NCBI GenBank assembly: GCA_029204225.1
Contig: CM055105.1
Location: 10,738,551 to 10,802,550, forward strand
DNA: 64,000 nucleotides
Origin: Diphasiastrum complanatum
Lineage: Eukaryota > Streptophyta > Lycopodiopsida > Lycopodiales > Lycopodiaceae
Reading direction: 5' to 3'
Below the pieces are notes generated by a model that ran no database searches, was not told the DNA's origin, and saw only the letters and a program-made list of their open reading frames with translations. This document shows positions 58,330 to 64,000 of this stretch, one piece after another; within the stretch, counting starts at the first letter, position 1; every line of letters starts with the position of its first letter. A program made the translations under genes and the position numbers.

Positions 58330-60700
58330 CTGCAACAACCACAAGTTGGCGTGCACATACACCAGCCTATCCAATTGTGGCATCATGAGTATGTTCTTCC
58401 TCTTCATGTGAATCAAAGAGAATACACTCCAGTTCCTCTCACATGTGTTGTGCAGTCCCATCAGAGAACTTGAATCGCTAGCGTCTACAACCTAGGAACG
58501 TCAATCTCGTACTTATCCCACCAAGAGATGGGCCGCAACATGCCTAAATAGTTAGAAATTTGACAAATGATTTAGAAAGTGTGAATTCTAGACTTAGGAG
58601 AATAGTAGATACAAATCAAAGTTCAAACTTGTTCAAACTTAGAGTCACGAGTCGAAACTCAGATATCAAATTTGATAATAAAAAAAGAGAATAAATGTTA
58701 ATATCAATTATAAGACTTAAAAAATAAATAAATACAATTTAGTATTTACCTAGTCTCAATCGTTCTGATGGAGAGTTGAACTCAAGAGTCTCGTTCCTAA
58801 ACACCAACAGGTCATCAGTGCATCTAAGGAGCTGCTAACCAATCTTGTCCATAAACTCATATAGAAGGCCCAAGGTGCAACCCTTTGTATCTGTAAGGTG
58901 CAAGACAATATAGATCGGCTGCAGCCCCATGAAAATAGCTCATACCTCATCCCAAAAAGATGTACCTAGCACGAGTAGCTCAAATTTCCTCAACTTGGGC
59001 TCTCATGATGGTCCCCACTTCGTAAAAGGATTCGAGACAACCATCGCCTCAAGCTTGTTTGCACTTTCAACAAGCACTCTAGAAAATTAAACATGTAAGC
59101 CGACAAATTACATCAATTATTAGTTTGTATCATTAATGATTATTGTGCAATCATTGCAGATTGCTGGTACTTAGTAACACCATCAAAAAATGAGTCATGA
59201 GTCAAGTTTCAACTATCACGTGAATGATGAGAGTCCATAATCCTCATAAGTTCAATGATCAATGAATGATTTATCTATACCTAGTGGGGGCAGCCCTCAA
59301 AACCTCGAGTTGTGAATGGGCCCTAAACATGCTCAACACTCGATCTCTGGGTAACAAACCTCACCAAGAATCGTGTTGTGTCAACCATCTCCTTGACCAG
59401 GGCAACTTCACTATATCCTCAAACATGAGGTCCAAACAATGTGCTACACAAGGCACCCAAAAAATTGTCGGGATAGGTCTCATGGACAAGCCTCCCCATC
59501 GTAAAACAATTGGACCCATTGTCAATTACAACCTGTTCACATTTCAAAATAGTAAATACATGTGAGTACTTTAGTGAGCCATGACTCGTGACTCGTGACT
59601 CGCAACACACTGACATGCACATGCCACAATACATTGCAATGATGCATGTTATGTATAGACTATGAATTATAATGAAGCTACTTTGTTGGAACTTGGGACT
59701 TGAAAATGGGTTAACCCCACCTCCTCAGTGGCCCTCAAGATGTGGCAAAAGATATACTTTTCGATAACATATGTGCTTACATCGAAGGTATCAATGGCTC
59801 TCAAAAACATAGTGCCCATACAGAAAGACACCAATATATATAGTATGTGGTACTTCCTTATTTGAAAGTGAACACAATGAAACACAATTGCCCGTTAGGC
59901 TTTAGTGATATAGAAATTACCATTTACTGAATCAAGCTTCAACAGGTGCCAAGTTATTAGTTAAGCTTTGAATCTTGAAATTGAAATATGAGTGAACACA
60001 ATGCACACTCAATAGTAAAGACTAAGTAGCAAGTAGTGAGCAAAGAGCTTGGGAGGTAGGACATAGATAACTCATACTAGAACCATGATCTCTTGATGTG
60101 GTCCAAGTCCCTCTCGATAGAGTTTTGCTCCGCAACAAGCTCCCTCATCCTAAGCTGCTCCATAGTCGGCCACTCCCACTCATAACCAATGCTAGATATG
60201 AACCTCATCACGTCCCTCCATGTAGGGGTGGTGCTATATAGGGTCCATAGCATCGAGTTGTAAGTTGTAACCATGCACCACTCAGCAGTTGCATAATGCA
60301 TTGGGTCAAAAGTCTATTGTCAACGTGACATAATATTCATTGAGCAATGAGAATCAACATTCAAAAGCATACAACATTTCATAAATATTTGGACAATTGA
60401 GAAAGACAATAGATTCAAGAGTCAAGAATGTACCTAACCACTTAAAAGGGGAGGTCATACAAGTCGAAACAAATTCAAGCTTTATCCTTATTATTGGACT
60501 TGTAGCGACCCACATAATATTCTCTCCCCCAAGTTATCACCTCCTACCACAATGCTTACGACCTTCATCGATGGTACAGAAATTGTGGGTGGCTCCGCAT
60601 TTGCACCAATGCAAGCAGTTGCACTATGTTGCACATCATGGACACCTGCAACCTCGGCCTCTCCTTGAGAAGGGATGTGGGTGGGCATGTGAACTGCAGC
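58330..60700 (-). pseudogene. Degenerate hAT transposase D
   Basis: Minus-strand pieces in family order: a Val/Gly-rich start near 60500-60700, YSTTPTWRDVMRFISSIGYE (60077-60301), LVSFCMGTMFLRAIDTFDVS (59667-59885), VVIDNGSNCFTMGRLVHETY (about 59470-59540, second Asp). Then LSMFRAHSQLEVLRAAPTR, TKGCTLGLLYEFMDKIG near 58860, and CERNWSVFSLIHMKRKN near 58400 (dimerisation motif). All frames are broken. It is more diverged than the other copies. Confidence 0.78.
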
Positions 60701-60898
60701 AGACACAATCCGTGATGTGGAAGGCTCTCCAACATGTTATGTGGCATGTCAAGAATTCAAAATTCAACATTGAAAGTTAGAAAATTTCAACTCTCAAGTA
60801 AGTTGTAACAAACAAGTTACAATGTGGAAGTTTCAACATTGGTATTTAGGTTTCAATTGTCGAATTTGAAATTTCAAGTTTAAAGTTTCAGTATTCAT

Positions 60899-61567
60899 AA
60901 GATAGATGCACTGCGTTTCTGAAACGCATTTTAGAATCGCGGTCAGAAACGCGGTTCAAAAACGCGTTTCTGAAAATTTCAAAACCATTCCAGAAACGTT
61001 TTTATTTGAATTTTTTTTTTTGGTTTTTTTGTGGGCAATATGGGTATCAGATGAGAGCTCCAATTAAGAGCACTATTACTGTGTAGTTTGCCGACTGTTT
61101 CGGGTGCAGGATAGTCCAGTTCAGGTGCATTAATCCATGTTGGGTTCTGTCAAGGATAAAAATTCAAAACCAACCTTTAGCCTGTTCGTTACGATCACAG
61201 ATGGTCCCAGTAAGTGTGGTTTCGCTCAGGGAGTTGGAAGGCCAAATCATGAAGAGGCCTTACTGTCGGGGCCGGGGTCTACCGGCAGCCCCCGGACCCT
61301 GCCGTTGGGGGGCGTTGCCCCCAAAACCCCCCACCGGGGGGCAACCGCCTCCCAGACCCCCTGTTTCTCGAGGGGCTATTGAAAATAAGATCTGTGCCCC
61401 ATCTACTATACTTCTGAGAGGCAAAACGCTGGTTTGACCATTGATCCCCTAAAAAGTTTTCAGCCATAAGCTATTTTTCCAAAAAAAAAAATTTAGTACG
61501 ATTCTAGTCTGAGAAACACGTTTCTCATAAATGCGATTTCCGAAACGTGTTTCTATGCATCTATGAT
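60899..61567. repeat. Palindrome-word element, GAAACGCGTTTC type (P6)
   Basis: Left end AGATAGATGCA and right end (inverted) ATCATAGATGCA. The left arm (60910-61000) repeats GCGTTTCTGAAACGC and AAACGCGTTTC; the right arm (61495-61555) repeats GAAACACGTTTC and GATTTCCGAAACG. The core holds the GC-rich block 61212-61335, a close copy of 30910-31035. Non-coding. Confidence 0.7.
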
Positions 61568-62620
61568 TCATAATTCATTTACATTCAACAGTGGTTTTAC
61601 AAATTACAAATTTCACTAATCAAGATTATTCCAAGAGAATTGGTAGAATCCACTGGACTTTGTCAGTTGCCAATTTCTTGACTTCCTCAGCTACCATTGG
61701 CTTGATAGATACTACCAGCTCTATCTTCTATGATGTTGTTTTGCACGTGGATGTGTCTATGTACTTTGGGACTTTTGTTGAGTTGTCCTCTTCACTTGTT
61801 TCATAACCTGGTGGCACTAGGATTTTCGTTTTGTGGTGCATTTTGTTTGTAGGTGGATTGGTCAGCACAGGTGCATATCGATCTCTATAAGCCAAATGCC
61901 TCCATAGCATGATCGCACATAGCAGGATGGATCCCCTTGATGTGGACATTTGGCTCGATGATGTTTTCCTTCGTATTCATAGCATCTTACCAAGTGCAGT
62001 ATGAAATTGCCTCTAAGTTGATAGGCATACACTGGTAGCATATGCCCCTTAGGATCTTCCACAAAATAAATTGGTAGGCTACTATGGTCTTCCTTGAAGT
62101 TCGGAGACATGCAAGATCAAATTGATTCACCAGTACTTCCACCTTGCCACTAGTTGTTGAAAAAATTTGTGAGTTAGATAGATCCATCTGACATCCATCC
62201 TTTTGGTTAGCTCCTTGTCGGCTTGATTCTTCTTCAGACCCTTGAACCCTTGTATCTGGCTGTTGGACCTTCTACTTTGCATTTTGTCTGTATCGCGGAT
62301 TCTTGATTGGACATGTTGCACTTGTCGGTATCTCCAAAGTAGTATATACATTCATCCTTCTCAAGAAACTTAATTGTGCGAGCATAAGCTTGCTAACAGC
62401 CGGAACTTGAAGTACTTGACTCTTGGTCGCTTGTTGCACCTGATCCACTTGCCTCTGCTCCACTTCGTTGTTTTCCATGTGGTTCCATTCTTGCTTGATC
62501 ATCACTCATTGATGGCTCTTATTCCTCTGATTTCCCATCTAATGATTCAGCAATGTGATAGGAAAAATCCATCATCTCGTGGAAGATCTACAATTCCATT
62601 CTAGCAGCATCCTTACAGAG
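61568..62620 (-). other. Degenerate protein-like DNA, unrecognised
   Basis: Minus-strand pieces VEVLVNQFDLACLRTS, EDPKGHMLPVYAYQLRGNF and CYEYEGKHHRAKCPHQGD, the last resembling a damaged CCHC knuckle. Probably an old retroelement. The family is not assignable. Confidence 0.3.
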
Positions 62621-64000
62621 TTATACTATTAGCCGAATTTTTGACACCAAAAATCGGGCTAATTTTGGAGCTTAATTTTGCTATAGTACAGGAATCGGCA
62701 TGTAAAAGCCGCACAATTGCAATGTAAAATGGCTGAAAATCGCTAATAGTTAGGGGTCCCAGTCCGCTCGTAATGTGGCTAGAGGAAATTTTGGCCTTAG
62801 AATTGGCCTTTAAAAAATTTTGACGGCCTTTAAAAGTTCGGCCTGTAGTATGATTTCGGCTACTATGCCAAAATCTTGCAATGTATTGTGATTTTCGATA
62901 CTAATTAAAACCGAAGTATTGTGTTTTCAGGATTGTTGCTCAGTGGGAAGAGGGGGCTCAGTCACCAAAATTGCAGAATTACAAGTCAAAAAACCAATGG
63001 CTATGGTTAAAGGAGGCTACAAAGTGCAACATCAAAAAAGAGGACCAATGTCAAAGAAAGAAAAAAAAAAAGAGCATGACTTCATGACCAAGTGGGCAAT
63101 GGACCAAGGGCTAAAGAATTTAGCCATGAGGCCTCCTAATAGCCACATGGGAAAACAAAAAGTCATTCTTGATACCAAGAGGAATGACGAGGCCAATAAA
63201 AGGGAGCTATGGGTATTTTGACCATTAAGAGAGCAAAAAATCAATTTACAAGTACATATGGCAATGGACAAAGTGCCCTTCTAATTGGCATATGGAAAAA
63301 GTGGCCCAACCATCCTTTAATACTAGCCAAAGGGAAAAGCAATCATAATGGCATTCAAAGGTTATTTGCTCTTTAAGAGGGCCACTATTCAATACCATGG
63401 GCCTAAAACCAGATAGGCATGAGGGAGTCTTCCATAGGCACATGGGTTAAAAAATCAAATCACATTTAATGCCTTAAGAAGTGACTAGTGAAGTCTGAGA
63501 AGAATGAAAAGAGGAGCAAGATGGCAAAGTGAAGAAGATAGGTGGGCTCCAGGCTTATAAAATGGGCAAACGTTCTGCTGGAAAATGGCTTCTAGTTTTG
63601 TTATGAGGTTCAGGTTTTGATTGTGTGCAATGAGGTTTAAGCTCTCTCTTCCATTTCACTGGCTGCTACATGTTCTTGTGAAGGTCCTAACACTCCTGAG
63701 TATGTTCTGAGACTGGATGCTATGGCATAATCTGTCGCTATCTTGCTATTCTCTATTGATATGGATGTAGTATCAAACTTCCTTTGAATTTGAGGATGCC
63801 ATCCCTTGGCAGACTGCTGCATCTTACTTTAGATTTTGAGAATTTTAGTCTCTGCAAGTCTGCCGTATGTTTTTGTTCTGGTTTAAAAGTGATGATTTTC
63901 AACCCCTTCTTTGGGTTCATGGATGTTGCAGCAGCACTGTTTTGACAGTATCTCGTGTACACTGTTAGACAAAAACTCTTGTAAGAAGTAGTGTTGTGAG
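62621..64000. other. Unannotated right end
   Basis: AT-rich, with TCGGC/GCCGA-containing phrases near 62640-62850. A plus-strand Lys-rich frame at 62919-63221 has no recognisable motif. I find no eIF2B exon here. Confidence 0.4.

Noticed and set aside
62919-63221. Lys-rich 100-codon frame as the missing first eIF2B exon
   Set aside because: It is on the plus strand and has none of the expected N-terminal motifs.

Overview
This window is nuclear DNA of a plant with a large, transposon-rich genome. The evidence is a plant-type eIF2B-epsilon gene, DUF659/BED hAT transposases, Ty3/gypsy elements primed by initiator tRNA-Met, and very large introns. I cannot name the species.

The only cellular gene I recognise is on the minus strand: translation initiation factor eIF2B subunit epsilon. 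Five exons lie at 56266-56496, 52991-53332, 26164-26271, 25067-25259 and 21066-21328. They join in phase and read from the nucleotidyltransferase-like fold into the left-handed beta-helix. The 5' exon(s) lie to the right of the window. The exons for the catalytic C-terminal domain lie to the left. Most or all of the other sequence is therefore intronic, including one 26.7 kb intron (26272-52990) and a terminal intron of more than 21 kb.

Layout. 1-1719: a well-preserved LINE on the minus strand, ORF1 plus the start of ORF2, in one frame and separated by a single TAG. 1720-3192: LINE leader, an unrecognised exon-like ORF and (GA)n/(GT)n. 3193-13489: a plus-strand nest in which the 5' end of a hAT is split by gypsy A1 (TSD GGAGA) and then by gypsy B1, itself interrupted by gypsy B2. 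13490-19515: gypsy A2, minus strand. 19516-20290: a LINE 3' end. 21066-26271: eIF2B exons and short introns. 26272-30225: intron with LTR fragments. 30225-32170: a cluster of palindrome-word repeat elements. 32218-33700: hAT H2 (+). 33700-41416: hAT C1 (-) split by gypsy B3 (TSD GCAAT). 41417-42290: GC-word element and tandem repeats. 42290-47000: hAT C2 (-). 47060-49105: another palindrome-word element and hAT E (+). 49120-51190: tandem and higher-order arrays containing a LINE 3' tail. 51950-52620: palindrome-word arm and a LINE endonuclease relic. 52991-56496: eIF2B exons plus a tRNA-like SINE with a 14-bp TSD inside a gypsy protease relic. 57000-64000: degenerate gypsy-like DNA, hAT D and a further palindrome-word element.

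The most unusual content is (1) the in-frame ORF1-UAG-ORF2 arrangement of the intact LINE, and (2) a group of non-coding elements whose arms are degenerate arrays of one short palindromic word (GGTACC, ACGGTTC/GAACCGT, GGACGCGTCC or GAAACGCGTTTC). Several share an ATCATAG end next to TA-rich DNA, and two share the same core despite having different arm words.
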